Counted from the first letter of the stretch, positions 23,931 through 37,136 are shown. The stretch: 64,000 nucleotides of DNA from Cucumis sativus (GCF_000004075.3 NC_026655.2:7688001-7752000), one strand, 5' to 3'. Numbers and translations: made by a program. Notes: generated by a model not told the origin, from the letters alone.

Positions 23931-26900
23931 GTAGATTTTGAAACAAAAATTTCTTTCTTTTTTCTTTAATTGCAAGTACAAAAGATATAATCTTTATACT
24001 ATTTGATCTCAACACTAATTTGAATTAGAGATCGTAATCTAATGATATGATTGTTTTTGTTATTTAAGTTTAGAATGTTGATACATCAGTTCTGCATATT
24101 TGGTGAGGAACTTGTAAATAATAATATAAGCTTTGTTTGTTGAATAAAAATCAGGAGTGATGTGTTTAACTTTTCAATATTGTGGATGGGGCATGGCCAA
24201 GAGAAAATTTTCCATCGACAGTATTGAAAGTCTAATTCAGGGAAGTATATATACACACTACACACTCTACTGCTTTACCGTTACCGTTCAGTAATTTAGA
24301 TTCGTAAAAAGCACATGAAGAGTGCTTTTCTGGGATTCTGATCGCTAATAATCAATCACCACCTTTTGCTATTAATAATTAATAAATTCTTTTCCATCGA
24401 TTTCACTTATTTATCTGATTAATTTTATGCCCATATAATTAACATTCAATTTTATGTGTTACTTGAATTTTGTTTTAAATAGTTTGAGAAAATTTTGTTG
24501 CAGTAGGAAGGGTTCTGCAATAGTCATCTTTTGACTTGTGAAAGTCTGCTTCAAGAATTTTGACTTCAAGTATTTTGTTTCTTTATGTCATTTACCTTAG
24601 GGCTCTCAGTACAATTTTATTTTTTGTTAATTTATCTTTCATTGGTATCTTTTTTATGGGAAATTGTCAAACAAATTAGTGTATTTGAGACAATTTTTTA
24701 ATGGGTAAATTCTACTATATTCTGTTATTTTTGCAATACTTAAAAGAGTCTTATGTACACATATACTTGCATGCACATGTACACCTTTAACAGAAGCTTG
24801 CCAAGTTAAAATCCATTTACACATTAAACAATAATATAAATCAAAGACCTAAAGAATCAAAATTGAGAAGAACAATATAAATAAATCATAGTTCCTAAGT
24901 CCTAACATCCGCGTTTTGTCCACGCATAAAATTAAACCACAGCCACAATAATACCAATAAAATTCTCCTGTTATTGTTTTCTTTTCCAAATGCTATTTGA
25001 ATCTTTAATAATATAAAAAAAATTCCATAAGAAGAAAGCATATTTTTGAGAATGGTGTGAGATGTAAAATTATTGATTGAAAGAAGCATGTATTATCGTA
25101 GTACCAAAAGAAGTATATGGAACATCTATTTTCATTGTTCAACTCTTTGACAATTGTACTACGAGTATGGATGTTGATCCTCCATTTAGGCTCCTTTATC
25201 ATTTTAGAAAAAGTGTGGAATCCACTGAGTATTAACAAACCATTTATAAATTAACGTAAAATCTGTAAAAGGGAACTAGTTTTCATGAAAACTAACTTTT
25301 CTTTTCATTTCTTTTTTCTTTCTAGAAGTTAACCTATTTTTTAATTGTGTAACACTTCAAGTTTAAAAATTCATAATTTGACAATTCAATTACTGTTAAG
25401 AGATCATAATACAAGATGTATCACTTTTTAAGTTAATAAGAATATACTTAGCTTTGAAATAAGAATACAAACTTTGAATTCCTATAATTGAGATATTGGA
25501 AAAAGTTTAAAAAATTCTCAAAATTTAATCTCTCATTTACCTCTCACCCCACCAGGCAACTATGAAACTTTTTAAGATTCTCATTTACCTCTCCACAAAG
25601 TAATTTTTTTGTTTGTCTTTGTGTCATTAAGCTCTTGACAAGTATATAAAAGATAATGCAAAAAGTAGATCGATAAGAAGAGATTTCATATATTTTAATA
25701 TTAAGGGATTGTTTTGGATGTACAAAGTTGATTATAATAGTTTCATAGTTATTATAATTTGTAGCTAGGAATATATAGATCACGTATCTGTGGAGTTAAA
25801 TAGACTGTGTTTTGGGTGTAGACTATGTAAAAGACATGATTTTGATCTTTCTTGTACATTTAATAGTGGTGAGGTAGTTGAAAAAAATAATATAACAAGA
25901 ATTCTTTATCGATAAGGTGTAGTTTTGAGTTGCCTAATATCTGAAAGTCCTTATACCTTAAAGCATTCTTTGATGCCTTGTGGATGTCTCCTTTGGTTTG
26001 GAGGTGACATTCCTAGACATTCATTCCTTTTGTGACTTGTTTGAAATTGATTGCAGATACAAGATGATCTTATTTGAATATGTTGCTTTGATATAAGAAA
26101 TGTTTGTGTTCTTTGTACAAGTAAATCAGTTAAAGTATATAGATCATTTAGTTTTTGGATGTCCTTTTAGTAAACTTGTTTGGGACATGCATTTTATAGG
26201 GAAGTCTCGTTGAGATCCAATACATACACCATATTACGCTAGATCATATCAAATATAATAAATAACAACAAACGAACCAAAGCTAATTATATATGTTGTG
26301 CTACATTGAGTTCACCCTATAAGATTAGGTTGACTGTTTATTCAATGTAAGAGGTTGTAATTTGAATGACTTGGGGTTTCTTTAATTTTTAGAGAATCCA
26401 AAGTAAATGGGCTGTCCTCCCTGCAATATTTCCTCCTAAGTCATGTCATGTCATGCATGCTATATATCTTTTTTGTTTGGTTGAGTTTCATCATCATAAT
26501 CCATCCCTTCTTGTTAAGATTAATCTAATGTGTATATATATATATATATATGTTGGACGAAAATGAGATGGAACAAAACAAAATGAGATGCAAAAATGGC
26601 GTGAGTTTGAGTGATAAAGTACAGGCCCCCAGGGCCCCTTTATCCACCAAAAAAAACGCTTCATCCCTCCTTTGCATGCGCCCCAAAGTCAATACCCTTC
26701 CCCTTCACATCCACCACGCACACGCAACAACCAAATCCCATATATATACCATTCATATATTATTACTTTTTTGTCCCTAATTTTTATTTGAAATGCTACC
26801 CATTTAGTTTTAATCCTTTAAGTTTACAATTCAGCATACATTAAGTTTGTAGCTTCAAAATATTTTAGTTTTATTTTTGAAGTTTTGTATGAATTATTCT

Positions 26901-27430
26901 GTAGAATTTAAGATTTATATTTTTAAATTTAAAATAATTTAATAAATGGTAATGAATTAAGTTTCATAATTTTCTATTGAAAAATAGTTGGTAATTGCAC
27001 CTATCTAGCTTCGCCTATTACACCTTATTAAAATTTGACACGCTAGATATAGAAAAGAGGAGTATGGAATTTAGGGGTCGTCTTAAATGTAATGGTAAGT
27101 CTCCGCTACACTGAAGTGTATCCCTTTTTTTCTTCATTTTTAAAATTAAATTTAAAATTTTATTATTATTATTTAAACCTAATTAATATACCTCAATATA
27201 TATTTTTAGAGTTGTATTTAATGAAAAATTGAATTGAATATATAAAAACTTGAAAGGTAGGGACCAAATATAAATAAAACAAATGGTAAGAATAAAATTG
27301 GATCGTTTTTTTTAAGACTTAGGAGGAACTAACCTGAAAACAAATTCAAAACTTAAGTGACGAAGAGGATATTTTTCTCTACATAATAAAACCCAAATAT
27401 TTATTTTAAAAAAAACTCACACACACACAC
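23931..27430. other. Intergenic with one LINE remnant
   Basis: No intact gene. The stretch is AT-rich, with a TA microsatellite at 26533-26550 and a degenerate LINE fragment at 25980-26197. It ends in an AC-rich run (27418-27430) that abuts the TATA box of the first Dof gene. Confidence 0.65.
25980..26197 (+). pseudogene. Decayed LINE fragment (zf-RVT end of reverse transcriptase protein)
   Basis: Translating piecewise gives IPRHSFLL, then CVLCTSK, then after a frameshift DHLVFGCPFSKLVWDM. That order (PRHSF, CxLC, DHLFFxCPFS, VW) is the signature of the zf-RVT region at the C-terminal end of plant LINE ORF2 proteins. Internal stops and at least one frameshift show it is dead. The 5' reverse transcriptase portion is not present nearby. 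Confidence 0.7.
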
Positions 27431-27431
27431 A

Positions 27432-27443
27432 TATATATAAAAA
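27432..27443 (+). promoter_or_regulatory. TATA box of the first Dof gene
   Basis: TATATATAAAAAG lies about 85 nt before the start codon, implying a short 5' UTR of roughly 50-60 nt. It is preceded by an AC dinucleotide run. Confidence 0.55.
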
Positions 27444-27520
27444 GACACCCTCAAAGGCACTCAAAAGTGAGATATCAACCTAGCTTGTTAGCTCAAAAAA
27501 CACAACACACACACATACTA

Positions 27521-28069
27521 ATGCAAGGGGCTCCAAATGAAGATCAAACAAAAGCTTCAACAATAATCCAAAAACAAAAGTGCCCTCGTTGCGACTCTTC
27601 CAACACCAAATTTTGTTATTACAATAACTACAGCCTTTCACAGCCTCGTTACTTTTGTAAGTCTTGTCGACGCTACTGGACTCATGGCGGCACTCTCCGT
27701 AACGTACCCATCGGTGGTGGCTCCAGAAAATCCAAGCGCCCTAAGTCCACATTATTGCCTTCCTCTTCTTCTTCTTCCGACACCACCACCACCCTAACTC
27801 CGCCACCGCCCGGAGGATCAGGACCTCTTGATCTTGCAACTTCTTCTTATAATTCTAGTGCTGCCTTTTTGTCATCCTTGGATGTGGGGGCTGCTTATAG
27901 TTCATTTGGAGGATTGGCTTGGACTACTGCTACTCCCATCAACAACACAATTATTACTAATAATCACTCTTCCTCTTCAGGTAATAACCAAAATTCTAGC
28001 TTTCAAATTGAAAATAGTTCTTCTACTTTGATCCCAAATCATCTCTCTCCCTTTCATCATCCCGAGTAG
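27521..28069 (+). CDS. Dof zinc finger transcription factor, short form
   Basis: An intronless 182-residue protein. The Dof domain occupies residues 20-72, with the CX2CX21CX2C zinc ligands at C21, C24, C46 and C49 and the surrounding [26 protein letters not shown]. It binds AAAG cores in promoters. The basic stretch RKSKRPK follows directly and is a likely nuclear localisation signal. The rest is a Ser/Thr/Asn-rich tail with a PPPPGG segment. The position after YWT is His (YWTHGG), where Lys or Arg is commonest. ATG 27521 is the first in frame; the frame is open further upstream but has no ATG there. QPRYFCKxCRRYWT resembles the Dof3.1/Dof4.6-type groups, but I cannot fix the subfamily. No 5' intron is evident, unlike the Dof gene at 35799-36974. 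Confidence 0.92.
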   Translation: MQGAPNEDQTKASTIIQKQKCPRCDSSNTKFCYYNNYSLSQPRYFCKSCRRYWTHGGTLRNVPIGGGSRKSKRPKSTLLPSSSSSSDTTTTLTPPPPGGSGPLDLATSSYNSSAAFLSSLDVGAAYSSFGGLAWTTATPINNTIITNNHSSSSGNNQNSSFQIENSSSTLIPNHLSPFHHPE

Positions 28070-31000
28070 TACTTAGCTGCTAGTTCGACTGCATATTTTT
28101 TTCCTTCAAACTTTTAGGAAAATTAAAAAGAAGAAGAAGAAAGAAAAAAAAGAATGGTTGGTGGTATCAAATCACAAGAAAAATAGTTGCAGCTCGGCTA
28201 GAAGTTAAGTACTATGTAAGTAAGTTGGGCTTTTTATCAGTTTAAATAATCTGTAAGATTTTCTTGTGATGTATTAAATGCAATTCAAATAGGTTGATGG
28301 AAATTATGATCACATGAGTTAAAAGTCCAATTTCTATTTATCTTTGGGCTGCATTAAAAAGTGTTTTTTTAAATAAAGATTTTCTCTTTATTTGTATCTA
28401 AGGACAGACGTAATCAAATGTTTTTCAAGTCATGTTAATTATGCTTTTGTAATAGCAGTGATCAAGTACAATATCAATATTCCATGTAGCCTAGCTTGTT
28501 TAAGAACTTTTATTACCTTATGAATTTTTATTGTGTAACTAGCACAAAGACATATGCAACGTAATTAATCACATAATCTAAATACTTTTCAATTTTACAT
28601 ACTAATTTTTTCCTTTACTGTTTTCACGAACAAAAGTAGCACTCAAGAAATTATTTTGGAATTCAAAAAGGAAATGAATATATCATCTGCAATTCGTCGA
28701 ATTATGAACAAGAATTGTATAATATTCTGAAAGTAAATTAGTTTTCTTTTTATAAGATATTGTTTACTTTAAACGTAAATTTAATGTGATTAAGTTTTAG
28801 AACAAAAAAAGGTATCATGCGTTTATAGAATTAACGGATAAGTAATTTTCTAAAACAAATGCGTGTAAGACTTCATTTGGTAATTGTTATTATTGTTTTG
28901 TCTCTTTTTAAGTCATGATGAAGCAACTTGTTGCATGCATGTGTGTACATCAATTTTTTAAGCCAATATGAATGGTCATAGGTCTCATATAATAGGGGAA
29001 TAAACATCACATCGCATGCATGCATGCCTAGTTTTTAAAATTTTGATTATGAATTATGGTATAAATTTGATAAGGCAATCCAAACCAAACCCAACAACGA
29101 AATTGAGCATTAATATAACAAACTACTTGATTAAATAAATTAATGTCATTTTGTTTTACCAATCAAATTAACAAAAGTAGGTTACAGCATCTGAATTTTA
29201 ATTGATATATTATGTTCAATAATCTCCCTTGATGGTTTTGAAAGGTTGAATTTGAATAAATTTGTATAGATATAATAATTAATCACCAATTCCCACCTTT
29301 TGAGTGAAAGGAATCTAATCTTATCATTAAAAAAAAGGAACTAGTTCAATTCAAATTATGAAGTGAAAGGTTGGGTATCGTGGTTTATGAGTAAGCCATA
29401 AAAATATTATCTTGGGTCTGCCACCTCCATTCACTTCTCTTTCAACATGTATAATCTATGAAGGATAGATACTTCAAAAGTGTGGGGAGAATAATTGGTA
29501 TATATACATATCTGATACTAAGAGATGTTCAGGCATATGAAATAGAGCATCTGACTTTTATTTTTTTCAAATTTTAGATATGTGAAGGGGATGCACCAAT
29601 ATATATATATAACGACATATCTTTAGACGTATTCATATCTTAGTTTTAAAAAATTAATGGATTGTCGTATCCAATCGTATCCATTTCGCATATATCCTTA
29701 TCCACAAAGGTGCTTCATATACCTTAATAATTATAAGTTTTGTCCATTCAATAAATCACAAGAAATCAAATCCCTGTCAAATTATACCAACATGTAAATA
29801 TCAAATATTTCATTTGATCCTTATATTCTTAAATAATGTACTTTTAATCCTTTAAGCGAAAATCTAACTAAATATGTTACATTCTTAAAACCATCTATTT
29901 ACAATATATATGCATAGGTAAGAATTTTAACATTATATCAAAGTTTAATTGTGTATAACTATAATATCTCTCCGGTAAATATCCATTAAATATTGTATAG
30001 TAAACATGATTATTAATTCAATATTTAAATATACGCTTATTATGTATTATGTTAGGTATCATTGCATGTGGTGTGTCTTGAAGATACCGACTCTTAGTAG
30101 TCATGTTAATTTCCACTTCATTCTTACCAAATTGCCTATAAATAATATTTAGTGAGTTTTGAAAATCATACACACCGAACACGATTTCAAATCGGAGAAA
30201 GAAAGTTATTTAGACTTTCTTCTTTTCTTAATTTATTTATTTTAATAATATATTTTCTTGATTTTCGTGTTCTCCTAACTCATTTTACATCAAATTTAAC
30301 CTCTGTAACGGTTGGTTTGGACCAAAGAAAGAGAATGTTGGAGTGAAAAAGAGGTAGAAAATGGGAGGAATCTTTGAATTTGTGGATTGTTAGACATATC
30401 CCACTTGTAATATAATGTATAGTAAGTGACAGATGCATGGAGAGAACAATCCATTGTCCACCTTTAACAACACACATCCATTGTGTTTATGGCCCATTCA
30501 TTTTCACTTTGATTTGATTGATCTATTTTTCACTTTTTCATTTCTTTTCTTATACACCATAAACAACTGGACGGCTCTAGAAATTTTGAATCCAATTACT
30601 TACATTTTAAATAAATATATTATATCACAAGTGTATGCTAGCTCTTGTCAATTCTTTTCATTATATGCATGTATTCTCTAGCTTGAATAGTGAAAGATAT
30701 AACTAATATGTGTAATATAAAAATTAAGCTAGAGTTTTGAAAGTGTTTTTTTGTAATTAAGATTTAAAGAGTATTATTATGTACGATTATATAACAAATT
30801 TTCAAGCAACCCAGTTTTTATTCCACCTTAATTATACAATGAAGAACTATGAAATAAATTAAGTTTTGTCTAAGTTGTATTTAAATATTTTTCTTTTTGT
30901 CGTACTCTTATCGACTTACATCAAAAAAGTAAAATATATATACAAACTCTTTTCTTTTTCACAATTCAAATTATTAATGGTGACAGGACTGATGTGTTTT

Positions 31001-34000
31001 TAAGTGGTGTATATGCAACACTAAATTTGAAAGGAATTGATCCATTTTTTGGATTTAATAATGGTAGTCTTGTACAAAAAAAAAAAAGTGGTAGTAACTT
31101 TGTTTGTACGAAAAAAAGGTGGGGTTGTTGAGAGGGTTTGATTTGATTAGGGTTAAGATATGTAGAATTGGTATAAGAGATAATATGAAGATGGAGATTG
31201 GGACGTGTAAGTTTGGGGTTGCTTGTACAAGAAGGTTCAATTTTGAAATATTTGTGTCAAATGGGATTATCAACGTTTGAAAAGACATTGGACCCTTCAT
31301 GCATGCTTTGCCTGCCTTGCCTTGTTTTGTTCATTCAAGATAGAGACTAAAAGAGATTGTGGATTTCCACGTCTCCATTTCCTATATCTCCACCAGTTTT
31401 AATTATAATTATAACTAATTTTGGGTTAAGTTCATAAGTAACTCTCTTTTTCAATTTTTCAATTAATATCTACTTTGACGTGAATTTTTTTTAAAAAAAT
31501 ATATATTCTTGAGAGTGTTAAGGTCATGACCAAGTGATTAGAGAATACTGAGACATTGTAACTAGGTTAGGTTGACACGTCTCTGACACTCTCATCGTAT
31601 AGTTTTGATGTAAACTTTTACTATTGCCTGTAAATGGCCAATCAAACGAATTTTATATTATAACATCGATCATTGACTATCTATACTACTAAGTAGTAGT
31701 ACAAGTGGCAAAATCATGTTTATTAATAGGAATGCACGAAGATTAGTTTCTCAAAGTTAGTTATTTAGTTAAAGTGAAAAACAAGAGAGGTTGTTGTAGT
31801 TTGAGACTCGAATGTGCATAAGAGTAAAGACATAAAAGTAAATGATTAAAACGCAATTAAACGAAACGTTATAGCTTAGAGGAATGGAATAGTTTAATGT
31901 AATTTTGATCATCGAATTATCAATTTATGATTTTTGACTTCTTACCTATGCCTAACTTAACTAATTAAAAAAGTTAACCAATGGTCCTAAATATCAAATT
32001 ATCCAATTTATGGTGCGAACATTCTTTGGAGGACTAATCGAGCCAGATCAGATTCATAAAACGATATTGGTCATAGTTGCCTCTATTGTTCCATCTCAAA
32101 AGATTGGTCATCGATTTAGAGCCTTAGCCAACCTGTAGCGGATAAAAGAAGCTAAATATTCTCTCCATGATTCTTGCATAAAGTACAACAGTTATGATTG
32201 AGCATATGAATTGAGAGCTTCTTCTGAAGGACATCCATTTAGATTTCCATAAGTTTTCGCATAGTCAGATGTCAAAAGATGGGTTTTTCCTCTCTACTTA
32301 ATCTGTTTTGCATAGCAGTCTTGTTCGGTGAAGTCTAAAAAGGACCACTGTTTTTGTCAAGCTAATTCCAGATTGGTTTATATATTCGAACCACCATCAA
32401 TTTATGGCTTTACGAGGCTGATTTCATCACTCTACTCCATTGTACAAATTCACAAAGAAGTGTTCTGGGTTGGATGTCCTAATCCATGATTATATTTCAT
32501 TGTTCCAAGCAACTTTATTGGTTCCATTGGGAATTTGTTAAAGGGCAAAGAGCCTTGGAAAGCTGTCTGTTAAGGGGCCATTGTCACTCCGAGAACCTTT
32601 CCAAAAGGAAATTCGATCCCTATTGTCTATCTTCCGATATTTGATTTTTGAATTGAACCAATCAAGGCCCTTTCTAATGGATCTTAAGGTTATTATTGCA
32701 ACAAAGTATTTGTCTATTAGGCTCTCTATAGAGTGACTCACATATATATTGCACTCTTGATCTTCAATTTAGACTCCTCAGATTCTTTCACTTCCAAAAA
32801 TGCATGTGTTTTTCTTTTAAACATTATATAATGTTTGAGATCTCTTGAAATAAACATATATTTAGGCTTCACATCCTCTGAGGGTGAGCTCCCCTTACTT
32901 ATCAAATAATTACTTTAATTTTACTTCCTCAAGTTAGAGAGAATCTTTGTGTCGATTCAGAACGGTTGAGAAAAAACTGTTTATTATCAAAGAAAATAAT
33001 TCTAAATTATAGAACCATAATACTTCTAGGTTAGAAAGTTTATATAACACACTTCTCTAAATCCTAGAGATAAAAAATGTAAATAATATAACTATGTCGA
33101 GTCCGAATTAAGTGTAGGTTTCAAGGATGATGCCCTCGAACTCCACCAAAGTGCTTCCTCTCTAGACCCCAATACTTAGTACTCGTTCAAAGCGTTAGAT
33201 AAATAACATATATTCAAAATTAATTCCATATTCTCAATAAAGCCTCACTAATATATTTGGCTATATCTAACCATCCTATCAAAATTTACTATACATTCTA
33301 TACTATTAAAACTAAAAAATGTTACTCATGAATTATTGTTATCGTTCTTTGTCCATATATAATTTTGAACGTGTGAAATTCATATGCAAGTAAAACTAAT
33401 ATTTTTATATTATACTTTTTTTTTCAACACTCCACGTGTACAATTAATATCAAAAGGGATTTTTTTTTTTTTAAGAATAATAAAAATAACAAAGCTCACC
33501 ATGGACAAATTCCAAAATATATTTTAAAAAAGAGAAAAAGAAATTATCATAAGGCAAGTAGTGGTTGGACAATAACTAGGGAGCTCCAAAAAGATGGTGC
33601 AACCATAATTTAAAAATTCCTTTTTCAAAATAGTGAAGAGTTTTTAAAATCAATACCAAACAAAAATGTAGGTCTCATTATTGCAAACATATGTGAGAAT
33701 GATTTGCAGTCATCACAGAGGCGTATATCAAAGTGGTACTTAAGGGAATTTATGCAACCATTAGAGCCAAAATGAAAGAGCTCTAAAATATACAGACATT
33801 GATGTTAACAATAATGAGATGATGATAACCTTATACATATATACAAGAAATTATATGTGGATGAATTTAGTACCTAAGGGCAATAATCCTTCAGTTGGTT
33901 AGTTGAATGAGATGGATAAGTGAGATATAGTCTAAAAGGAAATTGAAAATAATATGTGTACTGATGAATAATTTGGCTGCAGGCCTCTTTTTGGGCTAAG

Positions 34001-35429
34001 TCCAGAGTGATGAAGATGAGACTTAGCCCTTTGGCAGCAGGACTTGCTGTCCCCAACAGCTGTAGTAGTCTCTCTAGAGGGAATAATGGGGAACTTTTTG
34101 TAAAGAAAAAAAAAGGAGATAATTAAATAAAGATGAACTTCATTCAATGACCATTTTGATTGTTATTTTAAAATTGTGGTAGTATTACTTATTTGTTTGT
34201 TTAAAAAGAAAACTTGTTTGTTTAATTTGTTAATTAATTTCTTTCTTATATATATATAAGTATATACTTTCTAAATACCTAAAAGAAACAATGTAAAAGG
34301 GAGGGGAAAAAACAACAAAAAGTTGTCAATATATATATATATATATATTATCTTTGAAAGTACACTTAAGAACAAACATAAAATCTTCAAACATTGTGTT
34401 TAATTTACATTATTCAATAAAAAAAAATGAACCTTTTTCTCTTTAAATTATAATTTTGTGTTAGGTTAAGCATAATTTTAAGTAGTTAATTAGAACATTT
34501 AAAATAATCTATTCTACTAATTAAAGACGACGTGTTTAATTTCTTGACTAAAAAGGAAAAGAAAAGAAAAGAAAAGACCAAGAACAATATATGTTTATTT
34601 GATTATGTACGGAAGAGTCTTTTTTTTTTTTTTTTGAAAAGGTATTATAGAAGAGGTTTTAAACTTTAACAAAAACTACAAACTTATTAAGAATAGTTAT
34701 TATTATAGATGTAGTTTTAACTTTAGCCGCAACTATGGTTTAATAATTGATATACATCACTAAAGATAATTACTAATATGGGCTTTTGTAATTAACTTAA
34801 ATAATGTACCATCTTTCTTTTCTTTTCTTTTTTTTGTAAATATTTCCTAAAATGAAGATACATAAATACAGATTAAATCCTTTATTTGTATATCCAATAA
34901 CAACATGAACCATAATAATTAAATCATTCAACAAAAATAATAATGGAAAGCATGAAAATTATAATAAAGGACAAAAAATTTCAGATCAAAGCATATGATG
35001 AGCTGAATTTAACTGATTAATAATACAAAGGTTTTTCCAAATACCCAAATCTCTATACCATGACACCATTATACCCAGCCCCACCAAATAAACCAAAGTT
35101 GAAAAATTACCCAAAAAAAAAAAAAAAATTAAAAGTCAAGTTCTCTCCTCATCTAATCTTTCATTGAGGAAGTGCAACATATACCAGCCCCCACTAAAAC
35201 CCCCCACAAACTTAGCTAAAATAGTGTAAATCAAGTAGGTGTTTTTTTTCTTTTTTTTTTCCCCCATATATTTACAATGCAACAAAAAAAAAAAAAAAAC
35301 CCAACTTACTGAAATTAAATAAAAGAGGAAGTTAAAGGAAAAGAAAATGACAACTTCTACCCTCCAAATCTGAAAGTTGGAAAAGAGCTAAGCTTCAACT
35401 GAATCTCTTGCATGGAAGATGATTGGAAT
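28070..35429. other. Intergenic, AT-rich, one LINE remnant
   Basis: No intact gene. Features are GCATGC runs near 29010-29030, the minus-strand LINE remnant around 32100-32741, and TA microsatellites near 34248 and at 34329-34348. Homopolymer runs are frequent. Short frames at 30152-30681 and 33874-34147 show no family signature. Confidence 0.6.
32100..32741 (-). pseudogene. Decayed LINE fragment, minus strand
   Basis: The clearest part (32741-32538, minus) reads LDWFNSKIKYRKI, DRISFWKG, then NGPLTDSFPRLFAL. The order (nGxrISFW, NxPLxxxFPRLFAL) is the segment after the reverse transcriptase core in plant LINE ORF2 proteins. Further along the minus strand, KTVVLFRLHRTRL and LWKSKW-like pieces in shifted frames continue toward the zf-RVT region. 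Stops and frameshifts are frequent. The left boundary is approximate. Confidence 0.55.
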
Positions 35430-35500
35430 GAAAAGATTCGAACTGTAGATCGCTTGATTCGTAATACAGATATTGTATATGTCAGTTGAGCTAAAAGGGA
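35430..35500 (-). mobile_element. tRNA-derived SINE remnant downstream of the second Dof gene
   Basis: On the minus strand there is an A-box-like TTAGCTCAACTGACA and, some 40 nt on, a B-box-like CAGTTCGAATC. These are spaced as in tRNA-derived SINEs. It lies about 300 nt past the Dof stop codon on the same strand, so it may fall inside that gene's 3' UTR. Confidence 0.55.
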
Positions 35501-35798
35501 TCCGAGGTTCCTCTCAGCGCAAAACCCAGATGGGAAATGGAAATGAAAAATTAAAAATTAACTGACTTTTCAAGTTGAGTTCCGTCTTCTTGCTGCTGAC
35601 ATGAACACTCCGATCCCCAAAGTTTGCTCCTTTTTTTCTTTTTCTTTCTTTCTTTCTTTTTTTTTTTTTTTTGAAAAACCAAATGAGACTCATTCAACTT
35701 CACATCAAAGTAGAGAGAAAAAAAGGAAGAAATTCTAAAATCTAATGAAGAGATGAAAGTGGGGTTTTTTTTTCTCTTTAAATTAGATTTATTTTTCC

Positions 35799-36974
35799 CT
35801 AGATGAGGGAAGAAGTGATAGAAGAAGCAAGATTTGGTGGATCATGATGCCAATTTTGAGAGGTCCAATTATTAGCAAAAAGAGAATTGTGATGATCATC
35901 ATTAGATTGAGCAACAATTTCATTATCTGTCTGATGATTTTGTTGTTGATGACCATCATCTTCCCAATTTAACCTCTTCATCCCATCTTCCAATTTCACA
36001 TCTTTGACATTCAACCCTAGTTGATCTCCACCGTTGGATCCCATCACATGATCATCAAACGGTTGAGAAGAAGCTAAATTTCCAAAAAGATTTGGATCAA
36101 ACTTAGAAGCAAGTAATGAAGAAATAGAGGTTGAATTAGAAGATGGGTTATTGTTATTATTACCAAATAAACTAGAATAACCTGAAAGGAGTGAACTTGA
36201 ATTGAACCCATTAAGATTGAAGTCCCTATGATCAATATTAGGAGAAGAAAACCCTAACCCAAGAGCATTTAAATGAGTCTGAAGATGATTGTGATGATGA
36301 TGATCGTACCCGGAAAACGGAAGGTTGAGATCAGAAGTGGAGCCATAAAAGATATTATGAAGTGGGTTAGTGTTACAAGAAGTCGAAGACGAGGAAGTCG
36401 AATCCGGGGCAGTCGGGGCCGGGGAGGACGACGAATGAGTGACAGTGGTGGTGGTCGAGGAAATAGTAGGTCTTTTGAGACGCTTGTTTTTCCGGCAACC
36501 GCCACCAACAGGGACGTTCCTTAAGGTGCCACCACGCGTCCAATAACGTTTACAAGCCTTGCAAAAGTGGCGAGGCTGAGACAAGCTGTAGTTGTTGTAG
36601 TAACAAAATTTGGTGTTTGATGAATCACAACGAGGACATCTAAGTGGTTCTTGTTGATGTTGTTGTTTTTGTTGAGTCTTTTGATCTTGTTGTTTGTTGT
36701 TGTCCATTATTATTCCAGAAGACGAGCCTATAAGATTCAAACCCTTTTGATGATCATGATCTAAACTTGTTGGATGATTATTATTCTTCATCATCTAAAA
36801 TCAAAAGAAAAAAAAAAGAAGAACAAAAGAAACAATAAGGAACTAATACATAAACATAAATATTGTTCCAAATCCAAAGGGAAAGCAACAAAAAAAATAA
36901 AAGAAAAGGGGTATGGTCAATTTATTTTGACTTACTTGAGGCCATTGATTAGGAGACGAAGAAATGAGAACCAT
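35799..36974 (-). CDS. Dof zinc finger transcription factor, long form with inferred first exon
   Basis: Exon 2 (36794-35799) encodes 331 residues starting MMKNNN. I add a 39-nt exon 1 at 36974-36936 encoding [13 protein letters not shown]. It ends in a CAA/GTAAGT donor and joins in phase 0 to the TTTTAG acceptor just before 36794, giving 344 residues. A short MVxSS...W exon followed by an intron is typical of a large Dof subgroup (Dof5.1/3.6-like), so I prefer this over starting at MMKNNN. The Dof domain has zinc ligands at exon-2 residues C53, C56, C78 and C81, then [20 protein letters not shown] and the basic [13 protein letters not shown] Gln-rich run precedes the domain. The tail is Ser/Asn/His-rich and ends with [12 protein letters not shown], resembling the Trp-containing activation motif of this group. 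It faces the other Dof gene tail to tail, but the two differ too much to be a recent tandem pair. Confidence 0.9.
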
Positions 36975-37133
36975 TTTCTCACAGTTTCCCAGCATTATTT
37001 TCTTTTTGGATCTCTATCTCTCTCTGAGTTTTCTTTTTTTTTTTTTTTGGCTCAGAGAAGTGGAATTTTGTTAGGGGGAAAACAAAGTGTAAACAGACAA
37101 AGAGTAGGTGATGAAACAAGATTATATTTGAGA

Positions 37134-37136
<3 letters not shown>

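Noticed and set aside
31054..31300. 81-residue minus-strand frame
   Set aside because: No signature, AT-rich surroundings and no splice or promoter support.
36273..36524. Plus-strand Arg/Gly-rich frame across the second Dof gene
   Set aside because: Antisense shadow of the Ser/Thr-rich part of the Dof protein; no independent support.
27521..36974. Tandem duplication of Dof genes
   Set aside because: The two proteins share only the Dof domain, differ in exon structure and tail, and face each other. They look like members of separate subfamilies that happen to be neighbours.
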